64,000 nt of DNA, taken from assembly GCA_943367595.1 (NCBI GenBank), contig CALRJS020000003.1:1-64000 (forward strand). Direction: 5' to 3'. Both the position numbers and the translations under genes were made by a program. Positions within the stretch are counted from its first letter, which is position 1. Each line of letters begins with the position of its first letter. Below the pieces are notes generated by a model. It did no database searches and was not told the DNA's origin. It saw only the letters and a program-made list of their open reading frames with translations. Below, piece after piece: positions 42,751-51,557 of the stretch. Source of the stretch: MW101C3 sp943367595 (GTDB lineage: Bacteria; Cyanobacteriota; Cyanobacteriia; PCC-6307; Cyanobiaceae).

Positions 42751-44625
42751 TCAGAGGGAGAGGAAGGCGGGCGTGTGGCGGGTGAGGATCCACAGCCCCA
42801 TCAACACCACCCCCACCAGCACGGTGAAGGCATAGGCCTGCACCCGGCCGGTGGTGCTGAGGCTGAGGCGGCGCGCCCCTTCCAGGGCCAGGTCGCCGCT
42901 GCGGTTGCTGAAGCCATCCACCAGGATGCGATCGACCCAGCTGCTGGTGGCCGCCAGCGCCGCCACCAGACCCACCACGGTGCGGCGGTAGAGGCCTTCG
43001 GTGTGCAGATCGGCGGCCAGCCACTCCTGCAGCCCGGCCAGGGGGCCGGACAGCTTGGGCAAGTGCTCGGTGGAGAACAGATAGAGCACCGACCCGGCCG
43101 TGATTCCCAGCAGCGTGGAGGCGAGTAGCGGCAGCGCCATCGGACCCCACTCCGCGCCGATGCCGGCACGACTGATCAGGATCGGCAGGTGCAGCACCAG
43201 GCCGGTGGCCACCATCGCCGGCAGCACCATCAGCCAGAGCACTTCGGCGGAGCGCTTGGTGAACACCGAGGGCTTGCCGCCCCAGATCAGCCCGAAGATC
43301 CGCACCAGTGCCGCACTGATCAGGCCATTGGTGACCAGCACCACGGCGGTGAGCAGCAGCGGGGCTTGACTGGCAGAAAGGCTGGCGGTCATGGCGCGCA
43401 GGGCGCCGAATCCGGCCAGCGGCGGCAGCCCCACCAGGCCGGCGCCGCCCACCAGAAAGGCGATGCCCATCAAGGGACGGCGCGACCAGAGGCCACCAAG
43501 CTGGGTGAGGTCCTGGCTCACGTTGCTCGACACCACCGTGCCCAGGGCCAGCAGCACCAGGGCCATCGGCAGCGGATAGACCAGCAGCATGCGCCAGGCG
43601 GTGTCACCGGCACCGGCGCCCACGGCCAGGAACAGCAGACCCAGCCAGCTGCTCACCAGAAAGGAAACGGCCCGCTTGATGTCGATCTGGGCGAGGGCGA
43701 TCAGGGCGCCCACCAGCGCGGTGGTGCCGCCCACGACCACCAGCACGGCCTGCACGGTGGGGCTCACCGACAGCAGCGGTTCGAGCCGCAGCAGCACCCA
43801 GGCCCCGCCCAGCACCACCACGGAGTTGCGCAGCACCGTGGAGGGGAAGGGGCCTTCCATGGCCTCGTCAAGCCAGAGGTGCAGCGGGATCTGGGCGCAC
43901 TTGCCCATCGGGCCGGCGATCAGGGCCAGCAGGATCAAGGTGAGACCGGGGCTGGGGGTGGCCTGTTCGGCCCAGGCATTGAGGGCGTTGATGTTCCAGC
44001 TGCCGGCCACCGGCAGCAGCGCCACCAGGCCGGCCAGCAGCACCAGATCGCCCACACGCTTGGTGAGGAAGGCATCGCGCGCCCCCTTCACCACCAGGGA
44101 CTGATTGAACCAGGTGCCCACCACCAGATAAGTGCCGAGCGTGAGCAGCTCCAGCACCACATAGGCGAAGAAGAGCGAATCGGTGAGCACAAGTGCGCAC
44201 AATCCCGCCTCAAACACACTCAGGCAGCCGAAGAAACGGGGCCAACCCCAGTCCATCTCCAGATAACCGATCGCATACACCTGAGCCAGCACGTGGATGC
44301 CGCAGATCATGGTCATGGCGATCAGCACCGGCGTGTTGATCGTGGCGTCGAAGCGGATCGACAGGCCGGCGGTATCCAGCCAGGGCCAGCTGCGGGTGAG
44401 AGGGGTGCCGCTGAAGGCGATCCAGGCCGCGAGGCTGTGCAGGAACGCCAACAGGTTGAACAGAAGATTGATGTAGCCGGCGGGGCGTGGGCCGGTGCGG
44501 GAGATGAGCCCGGGCACCCAGAGCAGGGAGAAGAACGCTCCCAGCAAGGGATAGAGCGGAATCAGGAAGGCCGTCTCAAGGACGGACGTTGCAAAGGAGG
44601 CCGTCTCGGGCGGGGGGACGGTCAT
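42751..44625 (-). CDS. ndhF3: NAD(P)H dehydrogenase subunit F3 (CO2 uptake)
   Basis: The protein is 624 residues from ATG 44625 (MTVPPPETASFATSVLE). NuoL/NdhF motifs include FFAYVVLELLTLGTYLVVGT, DAFLTKRVGDLVLLAGLVAL, IAGPMGKCAQIPLHLWLDEA, MEGPFPSTVLRNSVVVLGGA and ALAQIDIKRAVSFLVSSWLG. Its length and divergence from respiratory NdhF1 fit the F3/F4 group. First gene of the ndhF3-ndhD3-cupA-cupS operon, which in other cyanobacteria is induced by CO2 limitation through the LysR-type CcmR. No such regulator gene is visible beside it here. Confidence 0.92.
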   Translation of the reverse strand: MTVPPPETASFATSVLETAFLIPLYPLLGAFFSLLWVPGLISRTGPRPAGYINLLFNLLAFLHSLAAWIAFSGTPLTRSWPWLDTAGLSIRFDATINTPVLIAMTMICGIHVLAQVYAIGYLEMDWGWPRFFGCLSVFEAGLCALVLTDSLFFAYVVLELLTLGTYLVVGTWFNQSLVVKGARDAFLTKRVGDLVLLAGLVALLPVAGSWNINALNAWAEQATPSPGLTLILLALIAGPMGKCAQIPLHLWLDEAMEGPFPSTVLRNSVVVLGGAWVLLRLEPLLSVSPTVQAVLVVVGGTTALVGALIALAQIDIKRAVSFLVSSWLGLLFLAVGAGAGDTAWRMLLVYPLPMALVLLALGTVVSSNVSQDLTQLGGLWSRRPLMGIAFLVGGAGLVGLPPLAGFGALRAMTASLSASQAPLLLTAVVLVTNGLISAALVRIFGLIWGGKPSVFTKRSAEVLWLMVLPAMVATGLVLHLPILISRAGIGAEWGPMALPLLASTLLGITAGSVLYLFSTEHLPKLSGPLAGLQEWLAADLHTEGLYRRTVVGLVAALAATSSWVDRILVDGFSNRSGDLALEGARRLSLSTTGRVQAYAFTVLVGVVLMGLWILTRHTPAFLSL

Positions 44626-44954
44626 CTGATCGCGAGGCTTCCGGGATGATCGCGAACAATAGGGATAGGCCGACGGCGTTTGGGGGATGGATGAAGAGGT
44701 ATTGCCAATGGCCAGCCCAAGCAAGCGTGATCAGTGGGCCGGCGGATCCGTCAGCGGGCTGAACCGTGAACAGGCTCACCCGTGGGCAAGCCTCGATGAA
44801 TCCCTGAGCCAGCGGATCCATGAATCCCTGGATCAGCAGATCTGTGTTTCCGCCAGCAACCTGATCCTGGCTGGCGTGGAGACGTAGATCCGTGCATGCG
44901 TGAATCCCTGGATCGGTAGATCCATGCACAGAATCAGCATTTGTACTTAGCGGG
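44626..44954. other. Intergenic, upstream of ndhF3, with repeated TGAATCCCTG elements
   Basis: About 330 bases separate ndhF3 from the permease gene. The part next to ndhF3 (44630-44690) should hold its promoter but no motif stands out. TGAATCCCTG occurs at 44797-44806, 44821-44830 and 44901-44910, the last two inside larger repeats containing GGATC and AGATC. No open frame is convincing. Confidence 0.6.
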
Positions 44955-46268
44955 TTAACGAATGGTGAATGCAGCGAAGGCCGTGAGCCAAAGCGCCGCC
45001 GCCCCCAGCTGCACCACCAGGGTGGGCACCCCGAAACGCAGCCAGTAGCCGAAGGAGAGCGGCGCGCCCTGCTGCCTGGCGATCCCGGCCCCCACCAGGT
45101 TGGCGGAGGCGCCGATCAAGGTGGCGTTGCCCCCCAGTGTGCCGCCCAGCATCAGCGCCGCGAACAGCGGCAGGGTGTCGGCGGCAACGGCCCCCTCCAC
45201 GCCGACGAGGCCCGCCTGCCGGCAGGCCTGGATCAGGATCGGGGTGAGGGCCGCCACCAGCGGGATGTTGGGCACCACCGCAGAGAGCAGGGCGGTGGCC
45301 AGCAGCAGCAGCGGCACCGCGCCCGGCTGCCCCACCTGTCCAGCGAGGGCCACGGCCACGGAGGTGAGCACGCCGGTGTGCTGCAGCCCACCGACCAGCA
45401 CGAACACCGCCATGAAATAGATGAGCGTGGACCAATCCAGTTGTCCCAGCAGGCGATCCACCGAGATTAGGCCGCTCTGATGCACGATTACCAGGCTGGC
45501 GGTCGCCCCCGCCAGGGCGATGGCGTCGGGGGTGAGCGGCACCGGCAGCAGCTCGCCGCCCACGAACAGGCCCAGCATCAGCACCACCACGATCAGCAGC
45601 AGCCCGAGGGCGCGGCGGTGGTGCAGCGGAGGCGGATCCTGCTCGGGCAGCTCGAAGCGCGCCTGCCAGAAGCGCGGATACAGCCAGGGCAGGGTGGCGA
45701 TCAGCACCAGCACGCCCAGCAGACCGGCACTGGAGATCTGGCGCAGATAGGCGCCGAAGCTGAGGCCCATGCCCGTGCCCACGATGTAGGTGGCCGGATC
45801 GCCGATCAAGGTGAGCAGCCCGGCGCTGTTGGCGGTGAGCACCAGCAGGATCAGTAGCGGGCGGGGATCCAGCTTCACCACCCGCGCCACGGGCGGCAGC
45901 AGCGGCCCGATCAGCAGCACGGTGGTGGCATTGGGAAGCCAGGCGCAGATCACGGTGGTGAGCAGCACCACGCCGATCAGCAGCCGCCAGCCCTTGCCCT
46001 GCGACAGGGGCAGCAGGCGGTGGGCCACGACGGGGAATACCCCGGTGGCCTCCAGGGCGCGCACCAGCACCATCATTCCGAACAGGAGCGTGAGCGTGCC
46101 CTGGGAGAGCGCCACGCTCTGCACGGCCTCCGGCATTGTGAGCACACCGCTCACCAGCAGCAGCACGGCTCCCAGCAGGGCGGCGGCGGTGAGATGGGTG
46201 AGCCCCAGAGCCGTGGCCACCAGCACCCCGACGAAGGTGGCAACGGCGAGCAGGGCGTCCATGGACAT
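44955..46268 (-). CDS. NhaD/ArsB-type (SLC13 superfamily) permease
   Basis: The protein is 437 residues with about ten to twelve transmembrane segments. Paired repeats typical of the ion-transporter superfamily are visible: ICAWLPNATTVLLIGPLLPP with NSAGLLTLIGDPATYIVGTG in the first half, and VVPNIPLVAALTPILIQACR with GGTLGGNATLIGASANLVGA in the second. This fits ArsB/NhaD/SLC13 carriers, which move arsenite, Na+/H+ or dicarboxylate/sulfate. The position just downstream of bicA on the same strand makes a Na+-linked role attractive, but substrate is not decided by sequence. Confidence 0.82.
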   Translation of the reverse strand: MSMDALLAVATFVGVLVATALGLTHLTAAALLGAVLLLVSGVLTMPEAVQSVALSQGTLTLLFGMMVLVRALEATGVFPVVAHRLLPLSQGKGWRLLIGVVLLTTVICAWLPNATTVLLIGPLLPPVARVVKLDPRPLLILLVLTANSAGLLTLIGDPATYIVGTGMGLSFGAYLRQISSAGLLGVLVLIATLPWLYPRFWQARFELPEQDPPPLHHRRALGLLLIVVVLMLGLFVGGELLPVPLTPDAIALAGATASLVIVHQSGLISVDRLLGQLDWSTLIYFMAVFVLVGGLQHTGVLTSVAVALAGQVGQPGAVPLLLLATALLSAVVPNIPLVAALTPILIQACRQAGLVGVEGAVAADTLPLFAALMLGGTLGGNATLIGASANLVGAGIARQQGAPLSFGYWLRFGVPTLVVQLGAAALWLTAFAAFTIR

Positions 46269-46386
46269 GCGGGAGGGTGAGGCGAAAGGGGCGCGACTGC
46301 GGGCTCAGGCCTCGGCTTCCTCGGCTGAACGTTGCTGATGATGGCGCCGGCCAGAGAGCAGGCGCGGCTTCGCCTCGGTGCCTGGA

Positions 46387-48039
46387 TCAGCCGGCGACGC
46401 CGGACAGGCCGACGGCCGCCTGCAGGGCCTCGTGGCGGCTGATCTCGGTGTGGGAAGCATCCAGCAGCTTGAACAGGCGCAGCCGCTCGAGCCGTTGACG
46501 GGTGGTGCCATGCGCTCCCACCACATAGACGTTGCGCCCCTTCTCCACCGCCTCCTCCACGGCGTTCTCGAGGGCCAGTGCCGCGGTCACGCCCAGGTGG
46601 GAAACGGAACCCAGATCGAACACGATGCTCTGGCAGTCGGTGATCGCGTTGTGTTCGCGGGCGATCGCCTTGGCCACGCCGAAGATCATGGCGCCGTTGA
46701 GCTGGAAGAGCAGCACCTTGCCTTCGCCCTGATCCAGCAGCACCTTCTCCTCCGGGGTGAGATCAAGCTCGCCGTCGCCGGTGCTGATCGCCTTCACACC
46801 CCTGGATTGCAGGGCATTCATGCGCTCGATGGTGAGGAAGTTGGCTACGAACACGCCGATCCCCACCGCCACCATCAGATCCACCAGCACGGTGAGCAGG
46901 ATCACCCCATACATGATCGCGGCGCCTTTCACCGAGAGCAGGTGGGCGCGCTTGAGGAAGCCCCAGTCGATGATGTCGATGCCCACCTTGAGGGCGATGC
47001 CGGCCAGCACCGCCATCGGGATCGAGGCGGCCAGGCCCGAGGCCCCCAGGATCACCACCATCAGCACGATCGCGCGGGTAAGGCCCGAGAGCGCACTGCG
47101 GCCGCCCGCCTGAATGTTCACCACCGTGCCCATGGTGGCGCCGGCACCGGCGATGCCACCGAACAGGCCGGACATCACGTTGCCCAGGCCCTGACCGAAG
47201 AGTTCCTTGTTCGAATCGTGCTCGGTGCGGGTGAGGCTGTCGGCCACCATCGAGGTGAGCAGGGCGTCGATGCAACCGAGCATGCCCAGCACGGCCCCGT
47301 AGAACACCATCCGCTGGAGTTCACCGGGATAGAAACTGGGCAGCTGCAGCGGCGGCAGGCCTGAGGGGATCTCGCCGATGCGGCGGATGTCGGCATCACC
47401 GAAGGCCACCAGCGAGATCAGCGTGCCCGCCACCAGCGCCAGCAGCTGGGGCGGCACCAGCTTCTTGAAGCGAGCCGGCGTGAACCAGATGATCGCCACG
47501 GTGAGCGCGGCCAGGAACGTTTCCACCGGCTGGATCTCGCCAAGCAGCAGGGGGACGGACTCCAGGGTGCCGAGCACGCCGCCAGCGGGAATCGCCTGGC
47601 CAAGGAAGGGGCCCACCTGAAGAATGATCAGGATGATGCCGATCCCGGACATGAAACCCGAGATCACGGTGTAAGGCATCATCGTGATGTAGCGGCCCAG
47701 CTTCAGCACCCCGAACAGGATCTGGAACAGGCCCGCCAGGATCACCACGGTGAAGGCCATCGCCAGCCCGTCATCGGGATGGGCCGCCGTGAAGGTGGCG
47801 ATCACGGTCGTCATCACCACCGTCATCGGGCCGGTGGGCTCGGAAATGAGGGTGGGAGTGCCACCGAACAGGGCGGCGAAGAAACCCACCAGCACGGCAC
47901 CCCAGAGGCCGGAGGCGGCGCCAGCTCCCGAGGCCACCCCGAAGGCGAGCGCCATCGGCAGGGCGATCACCGCAGCGGTGACGCCGCCGAACACGTCACC
48001 GCGGACGTTCTGAAGGCTGATCCGGTTGGTGATGCCCAC
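46387..48039 (-). CDS. bicA: SulP-family sodium/bicarbonate symporter BicA
   Basis: The protein is 550 residues. Residues 1-400 are the SulP membrane domain, very close to characterised BicA proteins: FGGVTAAVIALPMALAFGVA, AALFGGTPTLISEPTGPMTV, YTVISGFMSGIGIILIILQV, IDALLTSMVADSLTRTEHDS and GGIAGAGATMGTVVNIQAGG. The C-terminal STAS domain has VLLFQLNGAMIFGVAKAIAR and IVFDLGSVSHLGVTAALALE. It is a low-affinity, high-flux Na+-dependent HCO3- importer in the plasma membrane. It sits near the CO2-uptake operon and beside Na+-related exchangers. Confidence 0.95.
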   Translation of the reverse strand: MGITNRISLQNVRGDVFGGVTAAVIALPMALAFGVASGAGAASGLWGAVLVGFFAALFGGTPTLISEPTGPMTVVMTTVIATFTAAHPDDGLAMAFTVVILAGLFQILFGVLKLGRYITMMPYTVISGFMSGIGIILIILQVGPFLGQAIPAGGVLGTLESVPLLLGEIQPVETFLAALTVAIIWFTPARFKKLVPPQLLALVAGTLISLVAFGDADIRRIGEIPSGLPPLQLPSFYPGELQRMVFYGAVLGMLGCIDALLTSMVADSLTRTEHDSNKELFGQGLGNVMSGLFGGIAGAGATMGTVVNIQAGGRSALSGLTRAIVLMVVILGASGLAASIPMAVLAGIALKVGIDIIDWGFLKRAHLLSVKGAAIMYGVILLTVLVDLMVAVGIGVFVANFLTIERMNALQSRGVKAISTGDGELDLTPEEKVLLDQGEGKVLLFQLNGAMIFGVAKAIAREHNAITDCQSIVFDLGSVSHLGVTAALALENAVEEAVEKGRNVYVVGAHGTTRQRLERLRLFKLLDASHTEISRHEALQAAVGLSGVAG

Positions 48040-48126
48040 GCGGGTTCGCCTTGCCTCTGAACCGTCACCGTACGCAGGGTGTCCAGATTCGGCAGGGGCC
48101 GCAGGTCATAATTGCGCCCTCAACCG

Positions 48127-49206
48127 GTGTCCTCAGTGCTCAGCGTCGTCGAAATCATCGTTGGCATCCTGCTGCTGTTCGGCGGTGGCGAGCTGTTCGT
48201 GCAGGGGTCAGTGGCGCTCGCCCTGCTTCTCGGCATTCCACAGCTGGTGATCGGCCTCACGGTGGTGGCCATGGGCACCAGCGCTCCGGAACTGTTCGTG
48301 AGCGTGCTCTCCACCCTCCAGGGCGCCGACGACATTGCCGTCAGCAACATCGTCGGCAGCAACATCTTCAACGTGCTGGTGGTGCTTGGCTGCAGCGCCT
48401 TGATCCTGCCATTGCGGGTGCACAGCCGTCTGATCCGGCGCGATGTGCCGATCCTGCTGGCCGTGTCGATGGCGGTGTGGGGCATGGCCTCGCCTGGACG
48501 CATGACCTGGCAGGCGGGGTTGGCCCTGCTCACCGCCCTGGTGATCAACACCATCTGGGAGATCCGTTCCGCCAAAGAGGATGGCGATGCAGACAGCGAC
48601 ATCGATCCCGATGAGGCAAAGGGCGGCTACCTTCCCGCCTTCATCAAGCTGGCCGCCGGCCTGGGCCTGCTGGTCTGGGGCTCCCAGATCCTTGTCAAAG
48701 GGGCCACGGCTGTGGCATTGAGCCTGGGGGTGAGCGAAACCCTGATCGGTCTCACCATCGTGGCGGCGGGCACCTCCATGCCGGAGCTCGTCACCTCGAT
48801 CGTGGCCGCCTTGCGCGGCAAGGCCGATCTGGCCATCGGCAACGTGATCGGCAGCAACCTGCTGAACCAGCTGGTGATCCTCGGGCTGTGTGCGTTTATC
48901 TCCGGAACCCGCGGCCTGAGCGTGGATCCGGTGATCGTTCACCGCGACCTGCCGATCATGGTGGCCACCACCGTGGCCTGCCTGCCGATCTTCTTCACCG
49001 GCGGTGTGATCACCCGCCTGGAGGGCGGCGTCCTGATCGGCCTCTACGGCCTCTATCTGATCGAGCAGATCCTCCCCTACACCTTCCCGGGCCTTGACGG
49101 CCCGATCGAGCGCTTCACCCTGATGGCCCTGATTCCTGTCCTGGTGGTGCTGCTGGGCTGGCAATCGATGAAGCACTGGCGCCAGACACGTCGCCAGCCC
49201 GGCTGA
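48127..49206 (+). CDS. Calcium/sodium antiporter, CaCA family (YrbG-like)
   Basis: The protein is about 359 residues from GTG 48127; TTG 48112 is a slightly longer option. There are two inverted alpha repeats: VVAMGTSAPELFVSVLSTLQ with NIVGSNIFNVLVVLG in the first half and VAAGTSMPELVTSIVAALRG with GNVIGSNLLNQLVILG in the second. A short acidic loop (EDGDADSDIDPDEAKG) lies between. It exchanges Ca2+ for Na+ or H+ across the plasma membrane. It is divergent from bicA with about 87 bases between the starts. Confidence 0.92.
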   Translation: MSSVLSVVEIIVGILLLFGGGELFVQGSVALALLLGIPQLVIGLTVVAMGTSAPELFVSVLSTLQGADDIAVSNIVGSNIFNVLVVLGCSALILPLRVHSRLIRRDVPILLAVSMAVWGMASPGRMTWQAGLALLTALVINTIWEIRSAKEDGDADSDIDPDEAKGGYLPAFIKLAAGLGLLVWGSQILVKGATAVALSLGVSETLIGLTIVAAGTSMPELVTSIVAALRGKADLAIGNVIGSNLLNQLVILGLCAFISGTRGLSVDPVIVHRDLPIMVATTVACLPIFFTGGVITRLEGGVLIGLYGLYLIEQILPYTFPGLDGPIERFTLMALIPVLVVLLGWQSMKHWRQTRRQPG

Positions 49207-49267
49207 GGCCTGGCGCAGCTTTGTCACCCTCCAGGCGGCAACCCTGAACGTTCGGGCGGGTCTGCAG

Positions 49268-49307
49268 TGCTCAAGCGGCTGTTCTGTTGCTCAAGAGACC
49301 GTTCTGT
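49268..49307. repeat. 20-bp tandem repeat
   Basis: TGCTCAAGCGGCTGTTCTGT at 49268-49287 is followed by TGCTCAAGAGACCGTTCTGT at 49288-49307 and a partial third copy (TGCTC). Three mismatches separate the two full units. It overlaps the 3' end of the TonB-like gene. Confidence 0.9.
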
Positions 49308-50316
49308 TGCTCCCGGCCGGTTGGCGGATCAACCACAGCTGGTCGCCCTGCACCCACAGCAGCAGCAGCCCGGTGGGGGACTGCACCGAGACACCGTGCG
49401 GCTGGCTGAGGCCCATGGCCTGGGCGGCCGCCAACGGCAGGCGCCGCAGCTCGACAGCTTCCGGCAGGTCACTCAGGATTTCGGGCCTGTTGCTGGCCGG
49501 CGCGCCGGTGTCCCAGAGCAGCCGGTAGGAGCGATCGGCGTTGGCATCGAGCCGGAGGTGCCGCCGCGCCAGGGCCGCGCCGGCAGCCTTCTGGCCCTCG
49601 GCCTTGGCCGGACGGTCCGCAGCCGTTGGTGGGGCGGCGGCGTCTGGGCCGGCGCCAGTTGAAGCCACGGAGCTTGAGGCCGCAGAGTTTGAGGCAGCGG
49701 ATTTTGCTGCGGCGGCCCCGGCTTTGCTGTGCAGCTGGGCCACCAGCTCAAGGGCGTAGGCGGCACTGGCCGGGAGGCCGGCAGAGGCAGCCGGCGGCAC
49801 CCCCCAGGCCAGGCCGCTGCGGCCAGCGCTGCCTGCGGCGTTGCGGGGAGCGGGCGCCGCAGGGGCGGCGGAACGGCGCGGGGTCACCTGGCCGGCTTCG
49901 AGCGGCGGCGGTGGTGGCGGCGGCAGCGGCAGGCTGTTGCCGAAGGGCAGATCGATCGTGCTCAAGCTGGCCGCCAGCGCCACGGGCTGACGGGCACCAC
50001 TGCTGAAGCGCAGCAGCTCCGGGGTGTTGTCGGTCACCGGCAGGCGCGGGGCCGGTGGGCGGGGTTTCGCCGTGAGGCTGCTGCCGGAGAGCCAGAGGGC
50101 ATGGGCTCCCACGGCGATGCCCACCGGCAACAGCCAGCGGGAGGTGCTGATCGCCGCCAGCCAGCGGCTCCTGGCGCCCGCCAGCGCCCAGGCGGGCAGA
50201 GGAAGGCGCCGGCCTGCGCCAGGGGGCGGGCCGTGAGGCGGCAGGGGCTCGCCGTCAGGAGGCAGGGGCTGGGGCCGCGGCGGGAAGTTGAACGTCAAAG
50301 GGAAGCGCACTGGCAT
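49291..50316 (-). CDS. Proline-rich membrane-anchored protein, TonB-like
   Basis: The protein is about 341 residues from ATG 50316. A Pro-rich cytoplasmic N-terminus is followed by a single transmembrane segment near residues 60-80 (TSRWLLPVGIAVGAHALWLS). A long Pro/Ala-rich extended region comes next (including PPPPPPPPLEAGQ), then a globular C-terminal ~75 residues (RSYRLLWDTGAPASNRP; LLLLWVQGDQLWLIRQP). This topology is TonB-like, but the C-terminal domain is not a recognisable TonB_C fold. It is last in a leftward cluster with exbB and two exbD genes. The start is uncertain because it overlaps the preceding gene by about 60 bases. Confidence 0.6.
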   Translation of the reverse strand: MPVRFPLTFNFPPRPQPLPPDGEPLPPHGPPPGAGRRLPLPAWALAGARSRWLAAISTSRWLLPVGIAVGAHALWLSGSSLTAKPRPPAPRLPVTDNTPELLRFSSGARQPVALAASLSTIDLPFGNSLPLPPPPPPPLEAGQVTPRRSAAPAAPAPRNAAGSAGRSGLAWGVPPAASAGLPASAAYALELVAQLHSKAGAAAAKSAASNSAASSSVASTGAGPDAAAPPTAADRPAKAEGQKAAGAALARRHLRLDANADRSYRLLWDTGAPASNRPEILSDLPEAVELRRLPLAAAQAMGLSQPHGVSVQSPTGLLLLWVQGDQLWLIRQPAGSNRTVS

Positions 50317-50695
50317 CGAGCAGGGGAAGGAATCGCTGCACAAGCCCCCAGGAGGTGGTGGGGGAGGGAATCAGCCGCACCCGGGCCTGGGCATTGATGC
50401 GGCGGGCCTCCTGCAGCAGGGCGGGCAGCTGGCGTGGCTGAACGGAGCGGTTCCAGAGGCGCAGCCGCCCGTCGGCCTCCAGGTGCAGCACCACCACGCC
50501 GCGGTGGGCCGGCGCCTGGGCGAGCTGCTGGGGCAGCAGCAGCAGCGCCAGGCTGAACAGGCCAAGGGCCGTCCCCAGCAGCCCCAGCCACAGGCCCTGC
50601 TCAGCGGCCGTGGTCGACCCGGCCGCGCCGATCGGCAGCACCGACCGGCCTGGCGAGAGCCCGGAGAGAGCAGTGGCACGCTCTGTGGATCTCAC
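50255..50695 (-). CDS. ExbD/TolR-like protein 2
   Basis: The protein is about 146 residues from GTG 50695, which overlaps the previous stop as GTGA. A transmembrane segment (GLLGTALGLFSLALLLLPQQ) is followed by a periplasmic domain with VVVLHLEADGRLRLWNRSVQ, LPALLQEARRINAQARVRLI and a final LPFDVQLP. The pattern, one helix then a small alpha/beta domain beginning with a V-x-L-x-DG-x-L strand, matches ExbD/TolR. With ExbB it would form a proton-driven motor. The usual Asp in the transmembrane helix is not evident. Confidence 0.6.
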   Translation of the reverse strand: MRSTERATALSGLSPGRSVLPIGAAGSTTAAEQGLWLGLLGTALGLFSLALLLLPQQLAQAPAHRGVVVLHLEADGRLRLWNRSVQPRQLPALLQEARRINAQARVRLIPSPTTSWGLVQRFLPLLDASALPFDVQLPAAAPAPAS

Positions 50696-51045
50696 AGCGG
50701 GCCCGGCAAGCGATCGATCCACACCGGCTGGCGGCTGTGGCGACGCAGCCAGGCCAGGTCGTTGCTCACCTGCCTGGTGGAGCGGGCATCGGAGGGCAGG
50801 AAGCGCACACCACCGGGGTTGGTGGCCCCACGCAGCTGAGCCACCAGGGCCCCTTCACTGATGGCGTTGCCATCGAGGTACCAGCTGCCGCTGGCGGCGC
50901 GCACCAGGAACCAGGGGGGCTGCAGGCCCTGCAGCGCGGCGGCACGGTGGCGCGGCTCCGGCTGGCGCAGGACCACGGGCAGGGCCGCCACGGCGGTGAG
51001 GGCGATCAGGTTGAGGCCGGTGATCGCCAGGAGGCGAAGGGTCAT
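50692..51045 (-). CDS. ExbD/TolR-like protein 1
   Basis: The protein is 117 residues from ATG 51045 (MTLRLLAITGLNLIALTAVA), overlapping the exbB stop as ATGA. It has one N-terminal transmembrane segment and a periplasmic domain with WFLVRAASGSWYLDGNAISE, LVAQLRGATNPGGVRFLPSD and RQPVWIDRLPGPL. This is like ExbD, with the strand-DG-turn then a helix then a strand, but diverged. Two ExbD-like genes in tandem suggest a hetero-oligomeric stator partner. Confidence 0.6.
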   Translation of the reverse strand: MTLRLLAITGLNLIALTAVAALPVVLRQPEPRHRAAALQGLQPPWFLVRAASGSWYLDGNAISEGALVAQLRGATNPGGVRFLPSDARSTRQVSNDLAWLRRHSRQPVWIDRLPGPL

Positions 51046-51557
51046 GGGGCCTCGGCCGCAGCGCGCAGGCAGGCCAGCTCCAGACGGCTGCGTTGCCACT
51101 GCCGCAGGCCCTGATTGGTGCGCAGCAGCACGGCAGCGATCAGGGCCACCACCAGGCCCAACCAGGTGCTGACCAACACTTCGCTGTAGCCCACCACGCT
51201 GGCGCCGCTGGGCAGGGTGAGGTCGGGGCCGAGCGCGGCGAGCACACGCATCAGGCCGCTCACTGTGCCGATCAGGCCCAGCAGAGGACCGATCAAGGTG
51301 GCGGCTTCCAGCACCGGCTCTCCCTGGGCCATCGCCAGCTCCAGCTGGGCCAGCTCCAGGCCTTCCCGTTGCTGGCGGCTGGGGCCCGCGGGGGTGGCCG
51401 CCAGGGTGTCGAGCAGGAGGCGCTCCTGGCGGGTGGAACTGAGGCCCCAGCGCTGCCAGTAGCGCAGACGCTCCACGCCGATCGCCAGCACCACGATCGA
51501 GAGCAGCAGCAGGGGAACCATCACCGGACCACCGGCACGCAGCGCCGCGAAACCCAT
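51042..51557 (-). CDS. exbB: ExbB/TolQ/MotA-family proton channel protein
   Basis: The protein is 171 residues from ATG 51557. It has three transmembrane segments, the first at GGPVMVPLLLLSIVVLAIGV. The family signature follows in the second and third: ATLIGPLLGLIGTVSGLMRV and STWLGLVVALIAAVLLRTNQ. ExbB with ExbD uses the proton gradient to energise outer-membrane processes through TonB. First gene of exbB-exbD1-exbD2-tonB-like, each overlapping the next. No TonB-dependent receptor lies in the window. Confidence 0.85.
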   Translation of the reverse strand: MGFAALRAGGPVMVPLLLLSIVVLAIGVERLRYWQRWGLSSTRQERLLLDTLAATPAGPSRQQREGLELAQLELAMAQGEPVLEAATLIGPLLGLIGTVSGLMRVLAALGPDLTLPSGASVVGYSEVLVSTWLGLVVALIAAVLLRTNQGLRQWQRSRLELACLRAAAEAP

